From NCBI RefSeq assembly GCF_011300455.1, contig NZ_CP049869.1, forward strand, positions 1,949,501 to 2,013,500: 64,000 nt of DNA, read 5' to 3'. Positions 16,163 to 23,678 of this stretch are shown one piece after another (the first letter of the stretch is position 1; every line of letters begins with the position of its first letter). Under the pieces are notes generated by a model. That model made no database searches and had not been told where the DNA came from. It saw only the letters and a list, made by a program, of their open reading frames with translations. The DNA comes from Sphingomonas piscis (GTDB taxonomy: Bacteria; Pseudomonadota; Alphaproteobacteria; Sphingomonadales; Sphingomonadaceae). The translations under genes and the position numbers were made by a program.

Positions 16163-16240
16163 CGCTTCTTCAGAAAAGAAACCGCCACCTTGCCCGGGAA
16201 GGCAGGTTGGCGTGGGCGTTCGCCCACTCTTGATGCTGGT
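16157..16240 (-). promoter_or_regulatory. SAM-I-superfamily riboswitch candidate with reduced P2, overlapping the metX start codon
   Basis: Read on the minus strand, GCATCAAGAGTGG matches the SAM-I core 'UCAAGAGNGG'. A perfect hairpin GTGGGCG-AA-CGCCCAC follows (16212-16227). Next come GCCAACCTGCC and GGCAAGGTGGC, matching the conserved 'GCAACC...AAGGUGC' P3 strands. A U-rich joint leads into GATGC, which pairs with the initial GCATC (16232-16236 with 16159-16163) and contains the metX ATG. P2 lacks the usual kink-turn and pseudoknot loop, as in SAM-I/SAM-IV variants. The gene downstream, metX, fits the ligand. Confidence 0.72.
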
Positions 16241-16317
16241 GCCCGGATATCGCGAGGTGGCGCCAAAAGCAATAACGGCGGCTTGTGCCGCCGGCGGCTA
16301 GCGGTCACACCGGCGTC

Positions 16318-16743
16318 ATGAATGCCTTCCTCCAGCTGCTGGCGTCCGTCATCCTGTTCGTTCTTTGCGCGGTGATTCACGGAACCGGGCTGGTTCTGAC
16401 GACCAAGGCATTCAAAGCCGAGGAACGAGAGCTGAAGCGGCAGAAGCTGCTTACCCGGGAGTTCGGGACCATGGTTCCGATGGCCTTGTGCCTGTTCCTG
16501 ATGCACCTTGCCGAAGTGATGCTGTTCGCCTGCTTTTATTGGGCGATCGGCGCGCGAGGCAGCTTCGACGACAGCCTTTTCCACTCCGCGGCTGCCTACA
16601 CGACGCTCGGAATCCCAGACAATGCTCAGGACGACTGGCGTCTGATCGGCGCTCTGGAGGGGCTGACGGGTTTCCTGCTGATTGGTTGGTCGGCCGCCAT
16701 CTTCGTGACCGACATGGAACGGGTCCTTCGCAAGCGATTCTGA
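16318..16743 (+). CDS. two-TM potassium-channel-like membrane protein
   Basis: A 141-aa protein with hydrophobic segments near residues 5-25, 45-70 and 108-128. A re-entrant-like 'FHSAAAYTTLGIPD' lies before the last segment, and the pattern 'LIGALEGLTGFLLIGWSAAIF' matches the ion-channel (Ion_trans_2) family. The selectivity filter expected as TTLGYGD reads TTLGIPD, so potassium selectivity is doubtful. The start ATG at 16318 begins the first helix; no strong ribosome-binding site is seen. Confidence 0.7.
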   Translation: MNAFLQLLASVILFVLCAVIHGTGLVLTTKAFKAEERELKRQKLLTREFGTMVPMALCLFLMHLAEVMLFACFYWAIGARGSFDDSLFHSAAAYTTLGIPDNAQDDWRLIGALEGLTGFLLIGWSAAIFVTDMERVLRKRF

Positions 16744-16839
16744 CGGGGCGTTCGCCGATTTTTGCTGCGATTGTCGAGCTTTGAACGTTGAGACCGCCGC
16801 AAGCTCTGCTAATAAGGCAGTGGGGATCGGGGGTTATCA

Positions 16840-19098
16840 ATGCCGTATAACAGGGACGCAATCCTTGCGTCTGTCTTTGCGACATCGTTGGACAGCATCA
16901 TCATCGTGGATGCGGATGGGATCGTCGCGGAATTCAATCCGGCGGCCGAGCGGACGTTCGGCTACACTCGCGATCAGGCCGTCGGTGCCGACGTTGCCGA
17001 TCTCATCATCCCGCCTCAAATGCGCGACGCCCATAATGCAGGATTTTCCCGCTATCTGGCCGGAGCCCCCTCCAAGGTCGTCGGCCAGCGGGTCGAGGTC
17101 GATGCCGTCCGCTCGGATGGCAGCCTGTTTCCGATCGAGATCGCGGTTACCGAGATAGCCGGCGGTGGCGAGAAAAGGCTGTTCATCGCTTCGATTCGCG
17201 ACCTGACGGAACAGCGCGCCACCCAGGCCGCCTTGCGCAACAGCGAAGCCCAGCTGACCGCCTTCCTCGATCATGCGCCGGCGTCCATGTACCTCAAGAA
17301 CATGGACGATCGCTACGTCGTCGTGAACCGCTTCACCTCCGACCGGTTCGGTTTGAAGACCAGCGAAATGGTGGGCAAGCATCCGACCGAAATCCTCGAC
17401 GCGGCGGCCGCGGCGGAGGCGTTGGACGTGGCGTCCAAAATCAAGGTTAGCGGGCAGTCCGTCACCACCGAGAGCACGTTCCACACGCCCAACGGCACGC
17501 TGTCGGCGCTCGCAATCCGCTTTCCGGTGCGCGATCATCAGGGCGACATTCAATATATCGGCGGGGTCATTCTCGACACGACCGAACGGACCGAGGCCGA
17601 ACGCAAGCTTCGGGATAGCGAGGCGCGGCTGAAAGGCCTGCTCGATCACGCGCCGCTCACCATGTACCTCAAGGATCGCGGCGGGCGCTTCCGCGTCGTG
17701 AACAAGTTCATGGCTGCGCAGCTCGGCAAGACCCCGGAGGAGATCCAGGGGCTGAGGCCGGCCGACGTCCTCACCCCGGAGTCGGCGGCCGAGGCTGCCG
17801 AGATCGACCGCTGGATCATCGCCAATCGCCGCCCGCACGTGCGCGAAAGCGAGTTCATGGCGGTGGATGGCAAGAAGGTGGCGGTTACCGTCCGCTTCCC
17901 CGTCTTCGACGAGCATGGCGCGATCATCTACATCGGGGGCGTCTTCCTCGACCTGACCGATGAAAAGCGCGCGCAGGAAGAACTCGCCCGCTCCCGCGAG
18001 GCGCTGGCGCAAAGCGAAAAGCTGACCGCGCTCGGTTCCTTGCTCGCGGGCGTGAGCCACGAGCTCAACAACCCGCTTGCGGTCGTGGTGGGCGAAGCCA
18101 TTCTGCTGGAAGAGGATGCGGAAGGAACCGAGTTCGCCTCGACCGCGATGCGGATCCGCAAGTCGGCCGAGCGCTGCTCGCGGATCGTGCAGACCTTCCT
18201 TGCCATGGCGCGCCAGAAACCGCCGGAGCGCGTATCGCTGAACGTCGCCGCCATCTGCAAGGCGGCGGTCGAGCTGACCGACTATGGAATGCGCAGCAAC
18301 GGCATCAAGGTTCGCGCGGAGTTCGACGAGGGCCTTCCCCATGTCGCCGCCGACAGCGATCAACTCCACCAGGTGATCGTCAACCTGCTCGTCAACGCGC
18401 AGCAGGCGCTCCAGGAGTGTGAGCCGCCCCGCGAGATCCGCATTTCAACCAGCCACAACATCGCGGAAAACCGCGTCTGCATCGAGATCGCGGACAATGG
18501 TCCGGGTATCCCGGCCGAGATCGCCAAGCGCATCTTCGAACCGTTCTTCACGACCAAGCCGCAGGGGTCGGGGACCGGGCTCGGCCTGTCGTTCAGCCAC
18601 GGCGTCGTCGAGGCGCACGGGGGCACGCTGTCGCTCAAGGAAGGGGAGGGCGGCGCCGCCTTCCTGATCCAGCTTCCGATCAGCGTTCCCGAGGCGCAGA
18701 AGAAACAGGAAGCTCGACCCGTTCAGTCGGCGGCGGCCGGATCGGCACTGATTGCCGACGACGAGCCGGAGCTTGCCGATGCGCTTGCGCGCTTCCTGGC
18801 GCGCGAAGGTTATGAGACCGTGGTGGTGAACAGCGGTCGGGAGGCGATCGCCAAGGCGGAGCAGGAGCGGTTCGACGTCATCCTGTCGGACCTTCGCATG
18901 CCGGACGTCGACGGCCCCGCCTTCCACCGCTGGTTGGCGGAGCATCGGCCGGAGCAGGCGCAGCGCCTCGGCTTCGTCACCGGCGACACGCTGGGCCCCG
19001 CGGCGGTGCGCTTCCTCGATGAAGCCAAACGACCCTATATCGAGAAGCCGTTCAACCGCGAAAGCGTTCGGCGGCTGCTGGCGGAGCTACGCCGCTAG
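16840..19098 (+). CDS. PAS-PAS-PAS hybrid sensor histidine kinase
   Basis: A 752-aa soluble hybrid kinase without membrane segments. Three PAS domains start near residues 5, 130 and 260; the second and third share 'LDHAP.(S/T)MYLK', showing a duplication. They precede a HisKA helix with the phospho-His in 'GVSHELNNPLA' and a HATPase domain with 'NLLVNAQQAL', 'DNGPGIP' and 'GTGLGLSFSHG'. A C-terminal receiver has the acceptor Asp in 'ILSDLRMPD'. It likely senses a cytoplasmic signal and feeds a phosphorelay. Its 3' end overlaps the convergent globin gene by 12 nt. Confidence 0.93.
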   Translation: MPYNRDAILASVFATSLDSIIIVDADGIVAEFNPAAERTFGYTRDQAVGADVADLIIPPQMRDAHNAGFSRYLAGAPSKVVGQRVEVDAVRSDGSLFPIEIAVTEIAGGGEKRLFIASIRDLTEQRATQAALRNSEAQLTAFLDHAPASMYLKNMDDRYVVVNRFTSDRFGLKTSEMVGKHPTEILDAAAAAEALDVASKIKVSGQSVTTESTFHTPNGTLSALAIRFPVRDHQGDIQYIGGVILDTTERTEAERKLRDSEARLKGLLDHAPLTMYLKDRGGRFRVVNKFMAAQLGKTPEEIQGLRPADVLTPESAAEAAEIDRWIIANRRPHVRESEFMAVDGKKVAVTVRFPVFDEHGAIIYIGGVFLDLTDEKRAQEELARSREALAQSEKLTALGSLLAGVSHELNNPLAVVVGEAILLEEDAEGTEFASTAMRIRKSAERCSRIVQTFLAMARQKPPERVSLNVAAICKAAVELTDYGMRSNGIKVRAEFDEGLPHVAADSDQLHQVIVNLLVNAQQALQECEPPREIRISTSHNIAENRVCIEIADNGPGIPAEIAKRIFEPFFTTKPQGSGTGLGLSFSHGVVEAHGGTLSLKEGEGGAAFLIQLPISVPEAQKKQEARPVQSAAAGSALIADDEPELADALARFLAREGYETVVVNSGREAIAKAEQERFDVILSDLRMPDVDGPAFHRWLAEHRPEQAQRLGFVTGDTLGPAAVRFLDEAKRPYIEKPFNRESVRRLLAELRR

Positions 19099-19511
19099 GA
19101 ACTCGCGGTCCTTGGTGGCACCGATCATCCGCGTGCTGAGGATGGTGTAGGCTTCACGCCAGGCTTCCTCAGTCTCCGGCGTGAAGGTTGCGCCAAGACC
19201 GCCGCGAAGGGTCATGATCAGCGCCTGGCCGACCACGGCATAATGATCGTCCTCGACCCCATAGGTCACATGCCGGCGCGCCATGTCGTCGATGGACGGC
19301 AGCAGCGGCTCAAGGTTCTCCAGCGAGCGAACGACCACTGTGAGCACTTGCATCAGCTTCTTCCCTGGTCCGTAAGGTCGGCGGGGAACATCGGCCGGAC
19401 TGCCGGAGCAAGCGAGAAGACATTGTCGTAAAAGGCGCGCGCAACCGAGTCCCGGTGGGGCACGATCATGGCGAAACTGTCTTGAATCAATTGGATGGCA
19501 CGAGGAGTCAT
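19087..19511 (-). pseudogene. bacterial globin, interrupted by a one-base frameshift
   Basis: Two frames together form a complete globin of about 141 aa. The N-terminal part starts at 19511 behind AGGA with 'TPRAIQLIQDSFAMIVPHRDSVARAFYDNVF' (A-B helices) and stops shortly after 'DLTDQGR'. The second frame resumes at 'LMQVLTVVVRSLENLEPLLPS' with the proximal His in 'ARRHVTYGV'. One base added at the TT of 19361-19362 (AA to AAA on the coding strand) joins them. Single-domain globins bind O2 or NO. Either a real disruption or, more likely, a sequencing indel. Confidence 0.8.
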
Positions 19512-19591
19512 CACGGTTGTTCCTGTGAGAATTTCATCCGCGGAGCAGTGACGAGGGGCTGTCAGGCAGGCGTGTCGCGCGCTAAACAAAG

Positions 19592-19611
19592 TTGTTTCAA
19601 TTGTTTCAGCG
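19592..19611. promoter_or_regulatory. copy 1 of a 20-bp direct-repeat motif
   Basis: The sequence is two TTGTTTC units 9 bp apart followed by AGCG, ending 10 bp before the GTG start of the OmpR-type regulator. Two other copies with the same layout (TTGTKKCAATTGTKKCRGCG) occur at 21066 and 23658. Direct repeats of this kind are typical of OmpR-family binding sites, so autoregulation is a guess worth testing. Confidence 0.4.
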
Positions 19612-19621
19612 GGGGCTGGGC

Positions 19622-20338
19622 GTGGGGGAAAGTGCGCATATCGCGGTGGTGGACGACGAGCCGGATATCCGCGGGCTTGTGCAGAACTACCTGACGCGTC
19701 ACGGCTTTGCAGTCAGTCAGGCGGAGGGCGGCGCGGCTCTTCGGGCCTTGATGGCCGAGCGCCCGGTCGACCTCGTCATCCTCGACGTCAACATGCCGGA
19801 GCAGGATGGGGTCAGCATCGCCCGCGAGCTTCGCGCCGCCGGCCGCGTCGGCATCATCATGCTGACGGCGAACAGCGACAGCGTCGACAAAGTTGTGGGG
19901 CTGGAGGTCGGTGCCGACGATTATGTCACCAAGCCGTTCGATCCCAGGGAATTGCTTGCGCGCGTCCGGAGCGTGCTTCGCCGCGCCGCGACGCCCGAGG
20001 CACCGGCAGCGACCTTGGGCCGGGAAGTGGTGGTGGGAGAGGTCCGGCTGAACCTGGATAGCCGCAAGATGTTTGCGGCGGACGGGTCGGAGATGCCGCT
20101 GACGGCAATGGAGTTCGATTTGCTCCGGACCTTCGTCGAGCATCCCAATCGCGTGCTGACGCGCGACCAGTTGTTGGATCTGGCGCACAGCAAGGAGCCG
20201 GACGTGTTCGACCGTTCGGTCGACACGCGCATTGTTCGGCTTCGGCAAAAGGTGGAAAAAGACCCGCGCCGGCCGCAGGCGCTCAAGACCGTGCGGGGCG
20301 CGGGTTATATGTTCGTGCCTGCCAGGACCGGCCTCTGA
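19622..20338 (+). CDS. OmpR-family response regulator
   Basis: A 238-aa two-domain regulator. The receiver has the acidic pair 'DDEP' at about 11-14, the phospho-acceptor Asp55 in 'ILDVNMPEQDG', and Lys in 'DDYVTKPFDPREL'. The C-terminal winged helix has 'LTAMEFDLLRTFVEHPNRVLTRDQLLDL' and 'RIVRLRQKVEKDP'. The GTG at 19622 is chosen because it directly precedes the receiver; the upstream TTG at 19592 would translate the repeat motif. No partner kinase is adjacent; the hybrid kinase at 16840 lies beyond the globin. Confidence 0.92.
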   Translation: MGESAHIAVVDDEPDIRGLVQNYLTRHGFAVSQAEGGAALRALMAERPVDLVILDVNMPEQDGVSIARELRAAGRVGIIMLTANSDSVDKVVGLEVGADDYVTKPFDPRELLARVRSVLRRAATPEAPAATLGREVVVGEVRLNLDSRKMFAADGSEMPLTAMEFDLLRTFVEHPNRVLTRDQLLDLAHSKEPDVFDRSVDTRIVRLRQKVEKDPRRPQALKTVRGAGYMFVPARTGL

Positions 20339-20971
20339 TCACAGGGTGATCGTCACGGGCGTTCCGCGCCGGGTGACCTTGAACAGGTCGGCAGCAAATT
20401 TCGCTGGAAGGCGGACACAGCCGTGGCTTGCCGGGTGACCGGGGATACGGCCGGCGTGAAGCGCAACACCGTCGTTGGTCAGCCGCTGCATGTGCGGCAT
20501 CGGCGCATTGTCATACTTGCTGGAAAAGTGGACGGCGCGCTTCTCCGTGATCGGAAAGGTGCCGGTCGGGGTGCGATGGCCGGGCTTGCCGGTCGAGACC
20601 GTCGACACGGCGACCAAGGTCTCGCCACGGTACACATAGGCGCGCTGGTCGGAGATGCTGACGGTCACCCCCACCGGGCCCTCGATGCCGGCAGCGCCTT
20701 CGCGCCAGACGAAATCGCCGGGCTTCAGGCCCTTGTCGGCGATTTCCGCGGCGAAGGGATCGGCTGCAACCACCGGTTCGGCCGGTGTCACGGGCTCGGC
20801 ATCCGGTGCAGCAGCAACCGGCACCGCTGCGACTAGCGCCGGCTGCTCAGGCGTTTCCAGCGTGGCGGCGAAGACCGGCGCGGCAACCGCGACCGCCATG
20901 GTTGCGCAGCACAAAGAAGCGAAGAAGATCGCTGCCTGGCGCATGGCCGGCAGCCCCGAAGTGTTTTCCAT
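20339..20971 (-). CDS. L,D-transpeptidase (YkuD family)
   Basis: A 210-aa periplasmic enzyme. A signal peptide-like segment (about residues 10-36, ending AAPVFA) leads into a Pro/Ala/Val-rich linker and the YkuD domain. Its catalytic motif is 'HPASHGCVRLP' with His183 and Cys185. Such enzymes form 3-3 cross-links or anchor proteins to peptidoglycan. The start at 20971 has GGGGAC upstream. The gene converges directly with the response regulator (no gap), and a motif copy lies about 95 bp upstream. Confidence 0.9.
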   Translation of the reverse strand: MENTSGLPAMRQAAIFFASLCCATMAVAVAAPVFAATLETPEQPALVAAVPVAAAPDAEPVTPAEPVVAADPFAAEIADKGLKPGDFVWREGAAGIEGPVGVTVSISDQRAYVYRGETLVAVSTVSTGKPGHRTPTGTFPITEKRAVHFSSKYDNAPMPHMQRLTNDGVALHAGRIPGHPASHGCVRLPAKFAADLFKVTRRGTPVTITL

Positions 20972-21065
20972 TTGTCGTCCCCTGTTTTTTGATCGAGGCG
21001 GCGCCTCTCATGGGGAGCGAATTGGACGAGTCCTGTTGCACGCGATTGTCGTGCACGGACCCAAG

Positions 21066-21085
21066 TTGTTGCAATTGTTGCAGCG
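21066..21085. promoter_or_regulatory. copy 2 of the 20-bp direct-repeat motif
   Basis: Two TTGTTGC units 9 bp apart plus AGCG, between the PilZ gene and the L,D-transpeptidase, about 95 bp upstream of the transpeptidase start. It is identical in layout to the copies at 19592 and 23658. The regulator is unknown. Confidence 0.4.
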
Positions 21086-21095
21086 CAGCAGCGGG

Positions 21096-21731
21096 CTACT
21101 GAAGGCCCTTCTTCATCATCTCGCGAATCCATGGGACGAGCGAGGTCCAGCTCAGCTCTTCGAACAATTCAATACCGGCGAGGTCGTCCTTGCGCCACAC
21201 CACCTCGCCAGCAGGAACGGCAAGGCCTTCAATCGCGATCGTCAAAAAGGTGTCCGCATCCGGCAGTCCCACGCCCTGCACCTGCAACCCCTTGGCGGAA
21301 ATATTGCGGAGCGTTGCAGGCTCCCAGTGACCTGCCCAGCGCAGGTGCACGGGACAGCGGATCTCGACCCGTGGCATGGTCCGGCGCTCGGCCGGTTGAG
21401 CGATCAGCGATCGGTTGATCAGCGCCAGCAAGTCCACCGGCTGCTTGAACGCAAGGCCTGCCTCGCCACCGCGCACCCATTCCACCGTTGCGGCTGGACG
21501 CTGGCCGGTGCCGAGTTCGACCGAGACGCTGGCGCCAGGCGCCGTCTTCAACGATCCGCGGACCGTCGCGCCCCGCGCCGAGATCTTGCGGAAGACACAG
21601 TCGTGGCGCCTGGAGGAATCGTAAATGGCGCCGCTGTCGAAGGGGCCCAGCGCCTCGCGCGGCGGCACATCGTCCGGCCACGGAAGCCGGTCGCCGACGA
21701 TGAAGGTGGTCACCGAAGCTGCTGCAGCCAT
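21096..21731 (-). CDS. tandem PilZ domain protein
   Basis: A 211-aa protein with two PilZ-like halves. The second is clear: 'RRTMPRVEIRCPVHLRW' provides the c-di-GMP arginines and 'NISAKGLQVQG' the second motif. The first ('HDCVFRKISARGATVRG') is degenerate. Such proteins are c-di-GMP effectors controlling surface or motility functions. The ATG at 21731 behind GGGACAGG is chosen; a GTG at 21755 would add eight residues. No membrane segment. Confidence 0.82.
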   Translation of the reverse strand: MAAAASVTTFIVGDRLPWPDDVPPREALGPFDSGAIYDSSRRHDCVFRKISARGATVRGSLKTAPGASVSVELGTGQRPAATVEWVRGGEAGLAFKQPVDLLALINRSLIAQPAERRTMPRVEIRCPVHLRWAGHWEPATLRNISAKGLQVQGVGLPDADTFLTIAIEGLAVPAGEVVWRKDDLAGIELFEELSWTSLVPWIREMMKKGLQ

Positions 21732-21803
21732 TACCTGTCCCGAGCGTGTCGGCACGGGAATGCGCCCCTACAAGCTAATAAGTGGTGAACTCAGGAGGCG
21801 GCA

Positions 21804-21846
21804 AAGAAAAAGGGCGCCGGCAGGGGAAAACCGCGGCGCCCTTCCT
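21804..21846 (-). terminator. Rho-independent terminator after the small lipoprotein gene
   Basis: On the minus strand AAGGGCGCC pairs with GGCGCCCTT (21835-21843 with 21809-21817), and the stem is followed by TTTTTCTTT. It lies 63 nt downstream of the stop of the lipoprotein gene at 21909-22172. Confidence 0.8.
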
Positions 21847-21908
21847 CGCGGGCTCAAGCCGTCTGCGTGCGGACGGCCGGCCCGAAGTAATCGATTGCCC
21901 TAAGGCAA

Positions 21909-22172
21909 TTACATCGCGTTGACGGCGTTGGCGTCACCATCGCGAACAGCGTCGGCAGCGTTGGCGCCGGCGTCCTCAACGGCATCCGCCTGATTTTCCA
22001 GCGCATCTTCCGCATTCTCGGTCGTCGCGTTGTCGGCGGCTTCCTCGAGATTGTCGGCGGTCGCTTCGGCATTCGCCTCGATGTTGTCGGCGGCTTGCTC
22101 GGTCGGGCTGCTGTTGCAGGCGGCGAGACCGACGAGGCCGGTGGCGATCACAAGAGCGGTTTTGATCTTCAT
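21909..22172 (-). CDS. small Ala/Asn/Asp/Glu-rich lipoprotein
   Basis: An 87-aa precursor with a type-II signal ('VIATGLVGLAAC', Cys19). The mature part is almost wholly low-complexity helix built of Ala, Asp, Glu and Asn with heptad-like 'AADN.E..A' repeats and a very acidic charge. The start at 22172 has GGGAG upstream. An EcfG-like promoter lies 43 nt upstream and a terminator follows, so it is a monocistronic, probably stress-induced envelope protein. Precise role unknown. Confidence 0.82.
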   Translation of the reverse strand: MKIKTALVIATGLVGLAACNSSPTEQAADNIEANAEATADNLEEAADNATTENAEDALENQADAVEDAGANAADAVRDGDANAVNAM

Positions 22173-22214
22173 GAGAAACTCCCTGTTTGCAGCCTGTTCG
22201 GCTCTGCAGCGTCC

Positions 22215-22241
22215 AATACGCCTGACGCATGTTACTGTTCC
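22215..22241 (-). promoter_or_regulatory. candidate EcfG (general stress sigma factor) promoter
   Basis: On the minus strand GGAAC (22241-22237), a 16-bp spacer and CGTATT (22220-22215) match the alphaproteobacterial EcfG consensus GGAAC-N16/17-CGTT closely. It precedes the small lipoprotein gene by 43 nt, a normal leader length. Confidence 0.55.
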
Positions 22242-22323
22242 GTGCGCGCAATGAAAGGGACAACTTAGATTAGCCCGTCAACGTTTGCGTCCCCGGCCGT
22301 CCCCGTTAGAGATGGGGACGGAG

Positions 22324-22461
22324 ATGATCAGGCGAATACTCTGCAAGCTGGGCTGGCATAGCGAGGACCGGGCGTTCATCGGCAAGCGCAAGTCGGGTCG
22401 CGTTGCCTATCGCTATTATTGCAACGCTTGCGCGCGCGAGTTCACGACGAGCCGCCGCTGA
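22324..22461 (+). CDS. 45-aa zinc-ribbon-like small protein
   Basis: A short frame with ATG at 22324 behind GGGGACGGAG (ATG at 22312 is an alternative). It has 'LCKLGWH' near the N-terminus and 'YYCNACAREF' near the C-terminus, that is C-x4-H and C-x2-C, arranged like a minimal zinc ribbon. It is strongly basic. A similar layout (CKVFGH...CKRCG) is found in the 51-aa protein at 59950. It ends 3 nt before the dehydrogenase start, so the two are probably coupled. Confidence 0.6.
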   Translation: MIRRILCKLGWHSEDRAFIGKRKSGRVAYRYYCNACAREFTTSRR

Positions 22462-22464
22462 CCA

Positions 22465-23448
22465 TTGACCGACCTGCGGCCCGAAATCCTGGCGATCGCG
22501 CCGATGCTTCCTTCGCTGATGGCGAAATTGCAGGAAAGCTTTACGGTTCATTGCTTGTGGCAGCAGGCCGATCCTACAGGTTTCCTCGCCGACATCGGAC
22601 CTCGGATCCGCGGCGTCACGAGCAGCTTCGCTGGACCGGTGCCAGGCGGGTTGCTCGAGCAGTTCCCGAACCTTGAGATCATCGCCAGCTTCGGCGTCGG
22701 CTATGACAATGTCGATGCCGCTGCCGCTGCCGCACGGGGCGTGGTCGTCACCAACACGCCCGGCGTGCTCGACGACGAGGTGGCGGACCTTACGCTCGGC
22801 CTGTTGTTGGCGACGCTTCGGCGAATTCCGCAAGCCGACCGCTTCGTGCGGACGGGCCAGTGGATCGAAGGCGCCTTTCCATTGTCGCCGAGCTTGCGCG
22901 GACGACGGGTGGGGATCGTCGGAATGGGCAATATCGGCCGTGCGATCGCGCAGCGGTTGGCCGGTTTCGACGTGGAGATCGCCTATCATGCGCGCTCGGC
23001 CAAGCCGGACCTGACGCTACCCTACCACTCCAGCGTGGTGGCGCTGGCACAAGCGAGCGATGTCCTGATCGCCATTGTTCCAGGCGGTGAGGAGACTCGG
23101 CACCTTATCGGTGCCGAGGTCCTGAAGGCGCTTGGGCCTGATGGCGTGCTGATCAACGTTGCGCGCGGCAGCGTGGTCGACGAACAGGCGCTGATCACGG
23201 CACTTCAGTCGGGCACCATCCTTGCCGCCGGGCTCGACGTCTACGACGATGAACCGAACGTTCCGCGGGCACTGATCGACATGCCCAATGTCGTACTTCT
23301 GCCCCATGTGGGATCGGCATCGGCGCGGACACGTGATGCGATGGGTCAGTTGGTTGTCGACAATCTCGTTGGCTGGTTCGGCCAGGGCTCTGTGCTGACC
23401 CCGGTTCCGGAAAGCGAACCTCTGCTGGGCCGCGGCGTTACGCGATAG
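22465..23448 (+). CDS. D-isomer-specific 2-hydroxyacid dehydrogenase
   Basis: A 327-aa NAD(P)-dependent dehydrogenase. The Rossmann motif is 'GIVGMGNIGRAIAQRL', and the catalytic triad Arg, Glu, His is in 'NVARGSVVDEQAL', 'DVYDDEP' and 'LLPHVGSAS'. 'GVGYDNVDAAAAAARGVVVTNTPGVL' matches glyoxylate/hydroxypyruvate reductases, so it probably reduces one of those. The start TTG at 22465 gives the usual N-terminus 'LRPEILAIAPMLPSLM'. Confidence 0.9.
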   Translation: MTDLRPEILAIAPMLPSLMAKLQESFTVHCLWQQADPTGFLADIGPRIRGVTSSFAGPVPGGLLEQFPNLEIIASFGVGYDNVDAAAAAARGVVVTNTPGVLDDEVADLTLGLLLATLRRIPQADRFVRTGQWIEGAFPLSPSLRGRRVGIVGMGNIGRAIAQRLAGFDVEIAYHARSAKPDLTLPYHSSVVALAQASDVLIAIVPGGEETRHLIGAEVLKALGPDGVLINVARGSVVDEQALITALQSGTILAAGLDVYDDEPNVPRALIDMPNVVLLPHVGSASARTRDAMGQLVVDNLVGWFGQGSVLTPVPESEPLLGRGVTR

Positions 23449-23566
23449 GGGCGCCCTGAGCGCTTGCGACGGCCTTCATCAAGCCGACAATCACGACGCA
23501 CAATCCGCTGACCGCGGTGGTGTGGACGATGAGGCAGAGTTCTGCGCGCATGAAGCGAGTAAGCAT
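23438..23566 (-). CDS. possible 42-aa membrane protein
   Basis: A short frame from ATG 23566 with a single hydrophobic segment 'LCLIVHTTAVSGLCVVIVGLM' flanked by basic residues. It ends 11 nt inside the 3' end of the dehydrogenase gene. No convincing ribosome-binding site is seen, so it may be chance. It fills the otherwise empty 230-nt gap before acs, with a copy of the repeat motif about 90 bp upstream. Confidence 0.3.
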   Translation of the reverse strand: MLTRFMRAELCLIVHTTAVSGLCVVIVGLMKAVASAQGAPIA

Positions 23567-23657
23567 TACTTGAATTCCCGAAAGCTGGTGGCTGGAAAGC
23601 CGATGCCCGGGAACTAGAGTTGCTTTGTCGTTCGGTTGTGCCGGAGGCGAAACCTTA

Positions 23658-23677
23658 TTGTGTCAATTGTGTCGGCG
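23658..23677. promoter_or_regulatory. copy 3 of the 20-bp direct-repeat motif
   Basis: Two TTGTGTC units 9 bp apart plus GGCG, one base downstream of the acs stop codon. It shares the layout of the copies at 19592 and 21066. It could serve a leftward transcript or be a transcription-end or structural site. Confidence 0.35.
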
Positions 23678-23678
23678 C

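Noticed and set aside
16837..18369. 510-codon open frame antisense to the PAS hybrid kinase
   Set aside because: Shadow of the kinase gene; no recognisable domain and no start signal.
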